This document shows positions 11,613 to 23,624 of a stretch of DNA of 64,000 nucleotides, piece after piece. The stretch's first letter is position 1. Every line of letters begins with the position of its first letter. Origin of the DNA: Apoda limacodes (Eukaryota; Arthropoda; Insecta; Lepidoptera; Limacodidae); assembly GCA_946406115.1 (NCBI GenBank), contig OX291545.1:11670001-11734000 (forward strand). The letters run 5' to 3'. The notes under the pieces were generated by a model. That model had not been told where the DNA came from. It saw only the letters and a program-made list of their open reading frames with translations, and did not search any database. A program made the position numbers and the translations under genes.

Positions 11613-12853
11613 ACGATCTCAGTAAAAAAACTGGTCAAGTATGAGTTTGGCTTGTACACTGAACGGTAGATAGTTCTTCCACCATGACATCAAGTCTCAC
11701 AGGTTTATGCCTATCAGTTTTTGGAATTTTTTTCCTATATTTGTGATGTTACATCTTGCTATTTGCCAAATTTCATGATTCTAGGTCAACAGGAAGTACC
11801 CCATTGGTTTTGATTTATTTCTGTCACAATATGTGTCAATAATAGCATATTTTTTATTGCATTCAGAAGCATATCACTTAGAAGCTTGATTATTTAGAAC
11901 TTAAAGTTACTGTAGAATTTAGTATATGATATTAGTTTCAACTTGATACCTCCATGTGTAAAAGTAGTCAAAGGGTCTTGACAGACAGACAACAAAGTGA
12001 TCTTCGCCCTTTTTTTATGGTATGGAACTCAATGAGTTTATTAGTACAAATATGATGATTCTTAGTGTGTAGAGTATTATCAAGTAGTACATGAAAATAT
12101 CATTTATTTTAAAAAAAACTACTACAGTTTGTTAGTAGACAACTAGTAAAAATAGCTCAAAACTGGGAGATTTTCGGCTACTTTTCAAAATGAAAAAGTT
12201 GGATAATTTTAGGCTACTTAGTGTCAAATTTTTGGGGACTTAGATCCAAATTCATCTGGCAACACTGACTATGATTTAGTTGCATGTGAACATGTTCACC
12301 CGTAAACAAAATTAAAATGTATATAAACAAAATTGTACATCTTAGGAAAACAAGGGTAACTCAAAAAACCAGGCTTAAAATATTTTCAGGGCTTTGCATC
12401 ATGGGTAAAATTGCACTCTGACTATGATGCAAATTTTTGCTTGAAATTAATTTAAAATGATAGTAGAGCATCTCACTAATTCAAATTGAAAACAAAAATT
12501 TGGCAGCTTACCATAGTTTGTTGTGTGAAGAAAATAAAATAAATATTAAAAAACATAAAACATTCTTTATTTGTTTAAATTTTTTGGTTGTTCCAACATT
12601 CCCTTTGTAATAAATTTTCAAATGTAGGAACTTTTTACACTAAAACAAAGACATTCTTTACACCCTTTTTGTCTGTTGTATTTGCAACACTATAGAATTA
12701 TTTTGTTTTTTAATAATGTGACATGTTATTTTGTTCTAGGCTTATACTTAGTACAAAAGGCCAGAAGAATCGTTGTAGATCATAGCCTATTGACACATTT
12801 ATAATACATTTGTAAGGCATTTATGTACTGTGGCAAAATAATTTGTGGACATT
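11613..12853. other. Non-coding stretch with a MITE-like fragment; contains CWC25 upstream region
   Basis: At 11,625-11,665 the words 'actggtcaagtatgagtttggc' resemble the end of the inverted-repeat element at 38,676-39,236. The stretch just before 12,854 must hold the promoter and 5' UTR of the CWC25 gene. I see no clear TATA box or initiator. Confidence 0.4.
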
Positions 12854-12871
12854 ATGGGAGGTGGTGATTTA
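12854..12871 (+). CDS. cwc25: cwc25 coding exon 1 (18 bases)
   Basis: ATGGGAGGTGGTGATTTA followed at once by a consensus donor gtaagt. Six codons, MGGGDL. The exon is too short for ordinary ORF listing but matches the invariant family N-terminus and joins in phase with exon 2. Confidence 0.9.
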
Positions 12872-15800
12872 GTAAGTATTGTTGTTTTTTTGGTTTGATT
12901 TCTATTGGTATTATGTATTTTGAATGATTAGTTATATTACCTGTCAGATAGATATTGATGATTGTTTTTTATTATTTCACAATGCTTTCTACATATTATG
13001 GGTATCTTTTGACTAAAAACCTTTAAACTATATACATATCAAAACTCCACTAGTAGGTACAATGATGTGTGTGCAAATTGCTGTTAGTCCATAGTTAAAT
13101 AATAATTTGTTACTTGCAGTTTGGAATACCGTTTATATTGATACCATACCATACATGATTGCACATTTTTTTTTGGTTTACATTTTTGAGTTCCACATAT
13201 AACATTTTGTTCGCCTCATTTAATAAAACAAATCTGGCCTATAACAATTAAAAAAAAGTTTGAGAAAGAAGAAGGTATATATAAGCTTTGAAGTAATAAT
13301 AAATAAATAAATAAAAACTAAAACCCAATTACTAAAAAATCATGCTTCCAAAAGTATAAAACAAGATAATATTTTTATCTGAAATTTTTGTGTACAAACT
13401 ATTCAATTTACCTTATATTAAAAAAACAACTTACACATAATATATTTTAAAATAGGTATTCACTCTGAATATATGTTCAGAGAATAGCCATGGTTGATTG
13501 CCACCTATCCTAAAAAAACAATAATCAATCAAAACAATATTTGTTCAAATAGGTTTCTAAGAACACTTGAATCGTCAATACAACGTAAACAATGTTAGTT
13601 TCTGCCACAAAGCTGGCAAGAAGTCCTATTTAAAGTAGTAATACAATACTTTGATAATTAGCTAAAGAGTAAACAATATATACCGAAACACTTATAGGTA
13701 ATAAAAATAAGTTAGTAAAGTACTAAAAACAAAGTCAAACATGTCAATTATTATTTTTTATTTTTATGTAGCATATTTGGCGCACCATGTGAAGCGTCAA
13801 ATATTGTCAAAAATCGTTATCGCATTTATAATATACTAGATATGGCCTGCGGTTCCACCCGCCCCCAATTCGGTCATCGGTGCAGGATTTCAACAGCAAC
13901 TCCTCAATTATGGATGGAAATAGAAAACGGATAATACTTGACGTTTTCAATATAGTATAATAATATAATAAATATAGTATTAATAACCCGCTGCAATCCT
14001 CCATTGGTCGCCCGGCGCTAGAGAGGCTCTAAATGCGAGAGGGCGCATCCCACAAACTTGCACACATACCAATATGCATACACATACTCACAGACATTGT
14101 TTATCATAAAGTAGCTCAGCTGCCACACTGCCTTTTCCCAATTGCCTGACTTTCGGCAACAAATGCACACCATTTAACGTACAACATTTAAACAGTAGAA
14201 AGTGATTATAAGCTTTAGGGCAAAGTAGCATATGATGACCACAGCTTTCCTCTGAATGACATCTGACATGAAAGTATGTTTAGATGGATGTTTGGACTGA
14301 ATCCACTTCAACCACTAGACGGATCAGGATGGCTACTTTTTATCCTGAAAAATTTAAATATATCTAATAAACAGTCTTAACAAACTATATATAGCAAACT
14401 TCATTTGTATTATTACTTAAAGACAGCCTTGGGTAACTCCGGACATAACTATATATTTGGATATATATCCGAGGCCGGATATGTTACAACTCCTTCACTC
14501 TGCGTGAAATAAACATGTCCTATATCCAGGGAGTGAACGAACAAATCCAAATAAACGCGGACCGTGTCGCCCGTGTCGGTGGCACAGAGCGGCCGAGTAG
14601 CGATGCACGCATATCACTGAAAGTGAGAGAGAGAGAGAGCTAGCGTTGAATCGATCTCAGCGCTTTTTTAAATCACGCCTGCTAAACCCAATGTATATGC
14701 ATTGGGATATGAATTTCTATGCAATATGCTTTAAAGCACTTAAACCGCTTAATAATTAAGTAGACGTTTTTTGTCTTCAATTCAATTGTTTGTTTACGTA
14801 AGTATGTACATACTATAGAATAGTACTTACTACAATAGTTTTTAGTATTATCTGTGCTTTGTGACGTGCGCGTGAATATATGTTAGAAAAATATAATATA
14901 AGTGTCAATGATTACTAGTGTATTTGATGTGTGTTGTTTATTAATAATTATAATCGTTTACTTTCCTGGTAGGATTTGTTCATGTATCAGTACTAGACTG
15001 TGTAAATATTTACACCTATAAAAGTTTTGAGTTAAAATTGCGTATTGTGAATAAAAAAATAGTTTATAAATGTTACAGTCATAGTCTGAAATTGTATCCT
15101 AACCTAAGAAATGACTAGTCAAACAAAGCCCAATTCATACCTATCACAACTTATCAGCAAAAATGTTTTCGTTCGGAACGAATGAGGGATACAGTAACGA
15201 TTTGTGCACTCGTGATTGAAAGGTATGAAATCGATCCGAGGATGCGTTTGGCCGCGGTGTGCTAGAAAATTGCATATTTCCGCGGATATATTAAGCGGAT
15301 ATGGATATGCGAAGCGGATATATATCTTTAATCGGAATGATATGTGACATATCCAATCTTTGTCCAGAGTTACTTAGCCCATGGCTACTTAAGGAGTTCT
15401 AGGCCGATAAACGAATTAAGTATGGGCGGAGCCGCTAGCAAAGTCTAGTTATGAAGAATTAATAATGCATTAATAGTACAATGCATTACTTAAACAAGTG
15501 AGAGACTGCTTAATACAGACGCGGTTGTGAGGTGCAGTGCGGCGAGCGAAGGCGACGTTGTAATTCAGCCGAGTGTGTATACCGCGTTTTAGCTTTATGT
15601 TGACAACTGTACAGTGCCATCTGTTGATATTATTTAGAATGAACTTTGAAAGGTTTCTTGCAAATCTAAATTTCTTGATTAAAAGATTTCAAATTTATTT
15701 TCTTAAAATATGTTTTTGAAATAACTAAATATTTTGAAAAAGTGTTGTGGCTTGTATAGAGAAGTCCTTTTTATGCGTGCAAATAAAACTACACCTTTAC

Positions 15801-18800
15801 TCCTTTACCCAGTTGAACATTACAGAACTGTTGTGTTTATAGAAATTCTCAATCTCTTGGTATTGGACGAAACGGTTTCCCCAGTCATTCTGGTCCATTT
15901 CCTGTATTTTTGAGGGTTAATATAAGGTTTTTTTCTTGTTGTTTATATTTTTTAAGCAACATAAACAAGATCCAAAATTAAATCCCTTTTATTTGTTATT
16001 TAAAAATAGTCTTAAATCATTGTAAATCAAGTATATGTAAATAATGCAGATATTCATGTGAATATAAAATACCATGTGAAAACGAGTGTGGGAGTCTTGA
16101 CATATATATAGTACACTGGTCAGTGGGTCAAGTTAGTAGATTTAAAAGTCGCTTTTTTTCGCTTTCGCAGCAACTTTGCTGTGAATTCAACTGCATTTTT
16201 TTTTATATTTATATGTATGTCTTATGTTTAGCTATTACTTAAAGCATACGTCTATCTATGTATTTTTTTCACCAATAATAGAATTCAAAAAAGTCTTGGC
16301 ATCCAAACACCATAAAAAATCAAGAAAGGGTATGGAAGGCCGAGCAGGCAGCAGCAGAAGAGAAGAAGCGTATTCTAGAGTTGCAGCGAGAACGCTGTGC
16401 GGAGAAGGATCGAGAAGAGCTTAACAAAATGGCCAAAAATAGTGGGATAGCTGCCAACGATGACAGACTGCACTGGATGTATAATGTAAGTATAGGTACA
16501 CATTTTTATTACTATGCTATCTTACTCTATTTTGGTAACAACTCTCTAATAAATTTTATTTCACTAGGTTACAGCAAAATTGTCATTTACACTGATTTAT
16601 TTATTCACACCACTGGCTTTTCGGTGAAGGAAAACATCGTGAGGAAACCTGCATACGTCAAGTAAAAGACGTATGTGAAGTCCACAATCCGCACTGGGCC
16701 CGCGTGTGGACTATGGCCCAAATCACCCTCACTTGACAAATCGCCCTGCCCCAACAGTGGGGACGTATAAAGGCTGGCGAGTGACAGCAAAATAAAAAGA
16801 CACTTTGTTTTGTTCAGTGAATAAAATACAAAATAAAAGGAATGTGATAAAACAAGATGTGAATTGAATTATAAAATACATGTTTCTAATGTCATTGTTT
16901 ATATTTCCTTAATACCCTAGAGTAAACATTGGCAGGATGGATACACACTCACATCAAGGCAGAGCCTTTTGCACCAAACTTAATAGTACTGTGTGACAGG
17001 TGAGAGCCCATAGCCTCAACACTGTTTCTGAACAGCTACAGAGTGTTTCTGATCACGTGATCATACCTCTAAAATTTCATTTCAAACTGTTATGTTATTC
17101 AAAACTATAGTAATATTATTAATAAAGACTGTTAATATCTTAAAAGAAAATATCCCGCTGTTTTTTCTCTATACAAATGTATTCCACTGTTTCCTGCCTA
17201 GATTATAGCATTACAGTCAATTCCTATAAAAAAAAAAAACTGGGATCCTTTGAAACTCCAAAAAAATCTCTTTTGTAATACATTTACATACAATACAGTT
17301 ACGGTTGTGTGCTGTACGTATATAATAAACTATTTTTGAAGCAAACTAAACATTTAGATAGAATATTTATCAGGTAATACCTTTTAGGTGATGCGATTCC
17401 TATTAAATTTAGAAGAGAGGAGTGGAGAATAGGGTACTCTGATTTTGATAATTTAGATAAAGTTGGTAATGTAAATTAGGTATTCAATCAAATTTAATGA
17501 ACCATGTAACATTATAGAAAAATAAATTTGCACTTTAAAGGTTTAGTTGTCTATTGATTTGAGTTGAGTATCCTTTGAAAACTTTAAAACCCCTTTTTTT
17601 ATATACATTTCAGTTACTACGGCTACTACGGAACCCTACACGGCGCGTAAACCGACACGCACTTGACCGGTTGTTTTTCGACTAGTTTAAGTTTTCTTAC
17701 ATTACCCAAGAAAATCGTTATAAATTTTGATCTGTTTGAAGTATTTGAAACCAAGCTAGCTATTCTGGTCGTTTTACAGGGCCACGCGGGTCACTTCTTT
17801 ACCACTTTATATCAATATTAGTGCCGTGTGGCTTGTAATAGATGTTTAAGTGAACACCACTCTCAGGTCACGTGTGTCCTCAATGGCCTGAACGGTTAAT
17901 ATAGGGCGGCGCACCGGTGTTTGCAAATTCCCGTTTTTTGCTCAGCATTTAATGTGTTAACTTATTGCCAAGACTCTAACTACTAAGGACTTACTTCTCA
18001 TAGGTTTACAAGAATTGGCGAAAGAGTTTTACTCTTATACCGCTATTTACTAATGACTTATGGGACATACATACATATAAAGCCATCTTAGTTGAGATAC
18101 ACTGCTACAAAATATCTGTATTTCAGAAACCTGATAAGAAAGTCCAACAGGAAGATTATTTACTTGGAAAGGCTATTGACAGTAATTATGATAAGGCTGA
18201 TAAACCAGAACAGGATGTAATACCGGCAGTGGCTCGAAGGGTAGTAGGTTCCAGTATGGTCACTGCGGCCGCTGGCGATACGCAAGTAGACCTAGCTCGA
18301 AAGATGAGAGAAGATCCCTTGTTGCTGGTAAAAGAACGAGAGCGCGCGGCCCGCGCAGCTCTTTTGAACAATCCATTGCAACGCCGTCGAATAGCTGAGT
18401 TGTTAAAAAAGGAACAAGTAAGAATTTATAAAAACCATATAACTTTATAACTATGAACTCAAATTAAAAAATATATATTGTGTTCGAATAGAATTTATAC
18501 ATAAACTAATTGTGCCCGCGACATCGCCCGAGCTTAATGCCGTGATTCAAGCTCTAGCTAATCCTATACCAAAATCCAGGAGTATTAGTTATGAGCAGTT
18601 GGTTTCGGTTTCCTGTGTTATTTAATTTTCCCATCCTCTAAAAGCTTTTACATACTTGTTTAAATCCAGTCTTAACAAGCGATGAAACCCCCAAACCAAA
18701 TTCTTCCCCTCTAGTAACCTCCCGTTAGTATAAGGGGATGATTTAAGAAATACTGAAGTATTTCTTTCCTAATTCACAAAATATAAATTTTTATGGATTT

Positions 18801-20768
18801 ATTTCAAAAATAATCGGATCCCCATACAAAGTTTTTACTCTGTATGAGGTATAAAAAGGGTATGTTTTTACTCTGTACCCCTAAGCACATAACTTTTATA
18901 AAAAGACTGATATGCATACCCCTTAGGGGATGAATTTCGCGAAATCCTTTCTTAGTGGATTTCATTGGAGTGGTCTACATCAAAAAGAAATCTTTGTTCA
19001 AAATTTCATGTTTCTAGCTTCATTAGGTTGGGCTCGGCGTTGATGAGTCAGGCATGATAATCATTTGATGAATAATAAATAATATACAGAAACTTTCTTT
19101 TGTCAAATGCAATGGTTGATACCTATTAGAACTATGAACGGAGTAGAATAAAAGTAGTCTATATATTTAAAAACCAGCAGCCATTGTAGGTTGTCCCTAC
19201 AATGGCTGCTGAAGTAAATAATGCAGACAGGTAAGAATAAACAGTAGTGTAGTAAGTGTTGTGACATTCTCAATAGCCTATTCATACTTCAGATAAGTTG
19301 CGTTTTAATTTCTGCTTATAGTAACAGATTTTTCTGTTTGGAATGTTTAGAAATTCTATTGTATTTTCAGGAGCAGAGAAAGGAGATTAAATTAAAGAAA
19401 AAGACCAAGAAAAAGGATAACGATTTAGATACTATGTTAGCATCTAAACTCAGTGCCTTAGGAGGTGAGAAAAATGTTGATATTGCTACCTTACTAGCTT
19501 TGGATGATTCATCTTCAAGTTCGTCTTCAGATGATGAAAAATCGAAAAAGAAAAAACGTCAGAAAGGAAAAAAGAAATCTAAAAAGTCAAAAAAATATAA
19601 AAACAAGAAATCTAATTCAGGTAAGGATTCTTTGGATGATGTAAACATCAAAGCTTCATCAAGTAAACCACAGAGATCATCTAAAAAATTACGTATTGTA
19701 AATGAAAGAAGGGACTCTGAAGACAGAACTAAAAGTATAGCTAAAAAGAGATACGAGTCAGAAAGTAGCTATTCTGATGAAAAACTAAACAAGAATAGTG
19801 GTCAGCTTAGAAGTACAGAAAGAAATAAAGCACAAGATAGCAATTTAAAAAGGCCTCAAAATCATAAAATTGATTCTGACGAGGATAATTATCAAAAAAG
19901 AAGAAGAGTTAGAAGTAATTCGGTAGATCAAACTAAGTGGAAAAAGAACAGAACAAGTGACTTAGTAAAAAAGAGTAATATTAAAGAAAGAAATGAGTCA
20001 GATGAGCAGGCTAAGAGAAGAACAAATAAACGAAACAGTATCTCGGAAGATAAGACTGATAAAAGAACTGGAAAAAAAAGGAATTTGGAAGATAGGTCTG
20101 ACAAAAACACATACAGACGAAGAAGTAGATCAGAAGATTTAACCGATACGCGAATAAATAAACAAAAAAGCAATGTAGAAGACATGACTTCCAGAAAACA
20201 TAATAGTCAAAAAAGTACATCTGAAAATAGAGCTGACAGACAGGATAGACAAAGAAGTAACTCAGGAGAAAGTTGTGACAGGAAAACAAATAGACGAAGG
20301 AATAAATCCAAAGATAGAATTGAGAAGGGAATAAATATACGAAGAAATAGCTCAGAAGACAGATCCAACAGAAAAACAAAGAGACAAAGAAGTATATCAG
20401 AAGATAGATATGAGAGAAAAAATAATAAACCAGAAAGTAACTCAAAGAATCTATTTGACATAAAAATAAATAGATGCAGGAGTAACTCCGAAGACAGGAC
20501 TAGGACGAGGAGAGGGGCAATAAGTGAAGAAGAAAAAGCAGCTAGGTTGGCAGAAATGGCAGCAGCTGGCGTTGAACATGAACGCGAACGCGGTAAACGA
20601 GTAGCTGAACAATTAGCAGAAAAAGAGGTTACATCAACAGCAGGCAACCGCCGCGGTTACAATGAAGCCCGATCCTTACCGGATTCCCTACAAAGTCGCA
20701 TTCATTCTAACAGGCACTATATACAACGTAATGAAAGACATATGAACGAACATTTTGCTAGAAGGTAA
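12854..20768 (+). CDS. cwc25: Pre-mRNA-splicing factor CWC25 homologue (four exons)
   Basis: Spliceosome protein; in yeast and human, Cwc25 joins the activated spliceosome for the first (branching) step. Joined coding exons are 12,854-12,871, 16,282-16,485, 18,127-18,417 and 19,371-20,768, all phase 0 with GT/AG borders, giving 636 residues. The N-terminus reads MGGGDL then NSKKSWHPNT, the signature of the family, followed by the Cir_N helix with VWKAEQ. Residues 75-171 hold the DYLLGK and MREDPL blocks. The rest is a lysine/arginine/serine/glutamate-rich tail with about a dozen degenerate 15-18 residue units around 'RSxSEDR', then a conserved end (EEEKAARLAEM, ending HFARR). Human CWC25 is shorter, mainly in the tail. 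The start is fixed by the conserved MGGGDL. No clear AATAAA was seen after the stop. Confidence 0.93.
13290..13405. repeat. Fragment of the repeat also found at 44.4 and 44.8 kb
   Basis: 'aacaagataatattttta' with flanks matches, with changes, the left arm of the inverted repeat at 44,403-44,491. Lies in cwc25 intron 1. Confidence 0.55.
13828..13956 (+). mobile_element. Short interspersed repeat fragment ('gcccgcggtt' type)
   Basis: The series 'ctgcggttccacccgcccc', 'aattcggtcatcggtg' and 'ttgacgttttc' recurs at 35,284-35,400 and 35,446-35,500. Non-coding; in cwc25 intron 1. Confidence 0.6.
14429..15378. mobile_element. Inverted-repeat element with GGATAT-rich ends
   Basis: The left end 'gggtaactccggaca' (14,431) is mirrored by 'tgtccagagttactt' (15,361-15,375). 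Both ends are followed inward by clusters of 'ggatat'/'atatcc' words. No transposase frame lies inside, so it would be a non-autonomous element of about 950 bases in cwc25 intron 1. Terminal match is short and imperfect. Confidence 0.5.
16282..16485 (+). CDS. cwc25: cwc25 coding exon 2
   Basis: Acceptor 'aataatag', donor 'gtaagt'. 68 codons from NSKKSWHP to LHWMYN, holding the Cir_N-type helix (VWKAEQAAAEEKKR) and the WMYN block. Confidence 0.92.
16614..16790 (+). mobile_element. LINE 3' UTR fragment
   Basis: 'ggtgaaggaaaacatcgtg' and 'gaggaaacctgcata' followed by 'aatccgcactgggcc' is a very common lepidopteran LINE 3' UTR. Lies in cwc25 intron 2, same strand. Confidence 0.65.
17590..17690 (-). 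mobile_element. Fragment of the 'aaccggtcaagtgcg' MITE-like family
   Basis: Reversed, it reads 'aaccggtcaagtgcgtgtcgg' style ends followed by 'gtagggttccgtagtag', the same family as 38,676-39,236 and 36,776-36,935. Lies in cwc25 intron 2. Confidence 0.55.
18127..18417 (+). CDS. cwc25: cwc25 coding exon 3
   Basis: Acceptor 'tatttcag', donor 'gtaaga'. 97 codons from KPDKKVQQED to AELLKKEQ, including YLLGKAID and KMREDPLLL, both conserved CWC25 blocks. Confidence 0.92.
19175..19211. repeat. Short perfect hairpin, 16-base stem
   Basis: 'cagcagccattgtagg' at 19,175-19,190 and its exact reverse complement at 19,196-19,211, loop of 5 bases. Lies in cwc25 intron 3, about 160 bases before exon 4. 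Confidence 0.7.
19371..20768 (+). CDS. cwc25: cwc25 coding exon 4 with SR/ED-rich repeats
   Basis: Acceptor 'tattttcag', stop TAA 20,766-20,768. 465 codons. It starts with a poly-lysine and poly-serine section, then from about 19,700 to 20,510 repeats units of the form R-R/K-x-x-S-x-S/N-E-D-R, and closes with the conserved CWC25 C-terminus. The frame is intact across the repeats. Confidence 0.92.
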   Translation, partial: EQRKEIKLKKKTKKKDNDLDTMLASKLSALGGEKNVDIATLLALDDSSSSSSSDDEKSKKKKRQKGKKKSKKSKKYKNKKSNSGKDSLDDVNIKASSSKPQRSSKKLRIVNERRDSEDRTKSIAKKRYESESSYSDEKLNKNSGQLRSTERNKAQDSNLKRPQNHKIDSDEDNYQKRRRVRSNSVDQTKWKKNRTSDLVKKSNIKERNESDEQAKRRTNKRNSISEDKTDKRTGKKRNLEDRSDKNTYRRRSRSEDLTDTRINKQKSNVEDMTSRKHNSQKSTSENRADRQDRQRSNSGESCDRKTNRRRNKSKDRIEKGINIRRNSSEDRSNRKTKRQRSISEDRYERKNNKPESNSKNLFDIKINRCRSNSEDRTRTRRGAISEEEKAARLAEMAAAGVEHERERGKRVAEQLAEKEVTSTAGNRRGYNEARSLPDSLQSRIHSNRHYIQRNERHMNEHFARR

Positions 20769-21398
20769 AACAATTATTTCAACATCTTGAAGTTGAACTA
20801 ATAGGTTATAGTCCAGTACTGGAACGTTTTTTTTTTGTACAAAAAGTAAAATAATTCTTAAGGTTTTTATTCTTTCAATTATGGCATGTACAAGTTTTTT
20901 ACCAAATCTCTATTATTTAGCTCTTTTGAACTGTGTAAAAAAACTTAAACTTGAATATTTTTCCACTATCTTGTTCGGTACATTTTTCTTACTTATATAT
21001 AATTTTTATTACACATTCTGCTCATGCACATTGACATGGCCGTAGTTTCGATAATGTTAAAGTTGGAAGAGTTAATATTGTTTTCTCTAAAGTTTCTAAA
21101 TAAGTCATTGTAAATACCTAAATGATTTATTAAGAAAAAAATTAACAAGTTAAGCTTGTAGAAATAATTAATCATGCAGTTGAATACGTACATTAATATG
21201 TAAAGACGCACGAGGCATACGTAAAAAGGCAGCAAGCGACGCAGTGTGAACAACCACACGTTTAGATGCGGACATGTTTGGCTACGATCTAATGTTTGTA
21301 TATAAGGGTTCAATTAGGCCTTTTCTGGTTTTTAACAGAATTTCGGTACCGAACAATAACGAAATTATAGATCGGTACCTTCTGAACAAATGTAAAGG
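20769..21398. other. cwc25 3' UTR and intergenic DNA
   Basis: Follows the cwc25 stop. T-rich runs near 20,830 but no canonical AATAAA close to the stop. Nothing else recognised. Confidence 0.4.
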
Positions 21399-23624
21399 TA
21401 GGGGAGACCGGGTACAAAAGTAACACTAAACATTTTGTTTGATTTTGGTTTAGTCTAATATCCATACGGTTAAATTTACATAGCCACATATAATTTTCGT
21501 CTATGCTTTACATAAACAGCTATTCTTAACTATGATATAAATTGTTTTAACTAACTACAGAGCTTTAGAAATGCTAAGTCATTTGTTACTTTCGTCCCCT
21601 GTGTCAGGTCGTAAATAACACGTCACGGGTCAAGTGTAATATTTTAACATATACCTGCGCATTTGGTAGAAAATTATCAGTAATCAACATTGTCAAAAGT
21701 CGTGGCTAAGACATTGCTATTTATATTTTACAGGTACAATATTATAATCGTATATGTATGTTCATTGATTTTTATGCAATATCGTTTCCCTCTAGATCTA
21801 ATGTAGACTATTTATAGGAAGAACTATAATGTTTATTCTGCGTTAAAACCGCCTTTCTATCAAACTGTTCCGGCGCCCGGCGCATACCTCTCAATGTCAA
21901 GTAACACTTGCTGTCTTACTTGCACTTATTCAGAAATTAAATAGACACATAAGGCACAAAGGGTGATGATGACGCGTTGACTACCTGACCTCGGGTCACC
22001 AGTATCGGCACGTCACGTTTTTAACCAACGATAGGCAAGTGAGTCGAATCACTCCAATCCGCAATCACCGACCTAGGCGAATGGTTCCGGAAATGGAGAA
22101 TCGAAGTAAATCCCGACGAAAGCTCTGTCGTTCTCTTCACCAAAGGCCGCCCTCAGCGACCATTTTCCCTCTCACTTTTTGGCCGTGCCATTCCTTGGCA
22201 AAACAAGGCCATATATCTTGGTGAGACTCTGGATAGGCGTTTGAACTTCCGCGATCACACTAAAATAGTTAGAGACCGAGCCGCTTTTGTCCTTGGTCGT
22301 CTATATCCCATGATAGGCAAGTACAGTAAGATGTCGCTTAGATATAAGCTGACTCTTTACGTCACCTGCATGCGCCCCATACTAGCTTATGCTAGTGTCG
22401 TCTATGCGTTATCTAAACGCAATCTCCATAAACTCCAGACCCTCCAAAACCGCTTCCTCGAAGCGGCCTCCGGAGCCTCCTGGTACGTCCGTAATGCGGA
22501 CCTACACAGGGACTTCGAGCTCCCCACGATTCCCCAATATCTGAAAGACCTAGCAGTCCGCTTTATCGAGCGTACACAAAATCACCCGAATCGATTAATT
22601 GTGCAATCCACAAAGTAAAATCCCCCCGACCGACCTCGGCACGGTCGAAAAATTATTGTTAGGCGGCCTCTGCACGTACTTACGACCTCCTCTAATAGGG
22701 CCTCTCCCCTTACACGACGCCGACGTCCCCGGGTTTGTCGGTGAACGCACGGACCTAAGAGTGCCGGGGCGCTGCTTGCCCCCCACTCGCTCGCAATCGC
22801 AACCGCGTAACGGGGAACTCCCCTCCTGGCGCTGACTCACCTTCGGCTTCGAGGCTCACGCCGGTCGAAGAGACGACCCTAAGAGCGACAACCCCAGCCG
22901 AGGCTCCCCCCGCGGGGAGCCCTTGTGCGTTGGGCGCTCCTTCAGAGTCTCGCCCCAAAAGCTCGGTGAAGCATTAATGGCTGCAACAGCTAATTGCATA
23001 GTCAGTTCAGAAAAAAAACGTATTTATTATTCTTAATCTAAGAAAACAAAAAAGTTATGTCAATGTTTACATAAACAGGATGTTACTTTTGTCCCCATAG
23101 TGTAATGTTACTTTCATACCCTCTCAATTATTTGTGAATTAGCTCGTAACAGCATAAAAGTTTAATATGCTCTACATAAAACAATTATAATAATGTACAA
23201 GCAAACTAATGAAAAGGAATTATATCATATTAAATCAATTGGTTTTTACTAAAAATATGAGGAGCATGAACTAAATTTTTGCATGCCTACTAAAGGTGAG
23301 ATGTCTAGCAGCCTTGTGAATAATTTGTAACATCTTTTGTAAACCAAGTCTCTTCTTGTCTTGTCTTAAGAATTAGGAACAAAATAGCCACAAAGATATT
23401 ACACATCTCAACCCTACGTAAACACTAAGTTAATAATAGTAAAATGACGTACTTTTAGTTCGTAAAAACACATTTCGTCTTTTAATACAACACACAAACC
23501 CGACATACGCGTGAAAACCGATCTCGGCTGAGTTACAAACTAACCCACAATGGCCGCGGGCAGACCATTAGACCAGTAGACAAATCTACTGAGCGTTTGA
23601 TACTTTTGTATCCGGTCTCCCCTA
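21399..23624. mobile_element. 2.2 kb element with terminal inverted repeats, carrying a jockey fragment
   Basis: The left end 'gtaggggagaccgg' plus 'tacaaaagta' (21,399-21,423; one base differs between the two words) is the reverse complement of the right end (23,600-23,624), 24 of 25 positions agreeing. Inside, subterminal copies of the word 'ttacttttgtcccc'/'ttactttcgtcccc' recur near 21,585 and 23,082-23,115. A 6-base word 'caaatg' lies near both outer edges (21,387 and 23,625) and could be a target duplication, but spacing is imperfect on the left. No transposase of its own was found. The class is not assigned. Confidence 0.7.
22040..22980 (+). mobile_element. Jockey-type LINE fragment (RT end and 3' UTR)
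   Basis: Plus-strand frames with one shift near 22,225 give EWFRKWRIEVNPDE (about 22,075), then YLGETLDRRLNF and, at 22,241-22,618, FVLGRLYPMI, LYVTCMRPILAYA, LQNRFLEAASGA and WYVRNADLHRDFELP. This is the typical jockey RT C-terminal region. The GC-rich 3' UTR-like tail runs to about 22,980 and differs sharply from the AT-rich host element, so it is a nested insertion. Confidence 0.88.

Noticed and set aside
19928..20647. Three long minus-strand ORFs rich in Phe, Leu and Ser
   Set aside because: Antisense shadow of the Arg/Ser/Glu-rich repeats of cwc25 exon 4.
22595..22958. Overlapping ORFs of 67-81 codons on both strands
   Set aside because: Open frames in the GC-rich 3' UTR of the jockey fragment, not protein-like.
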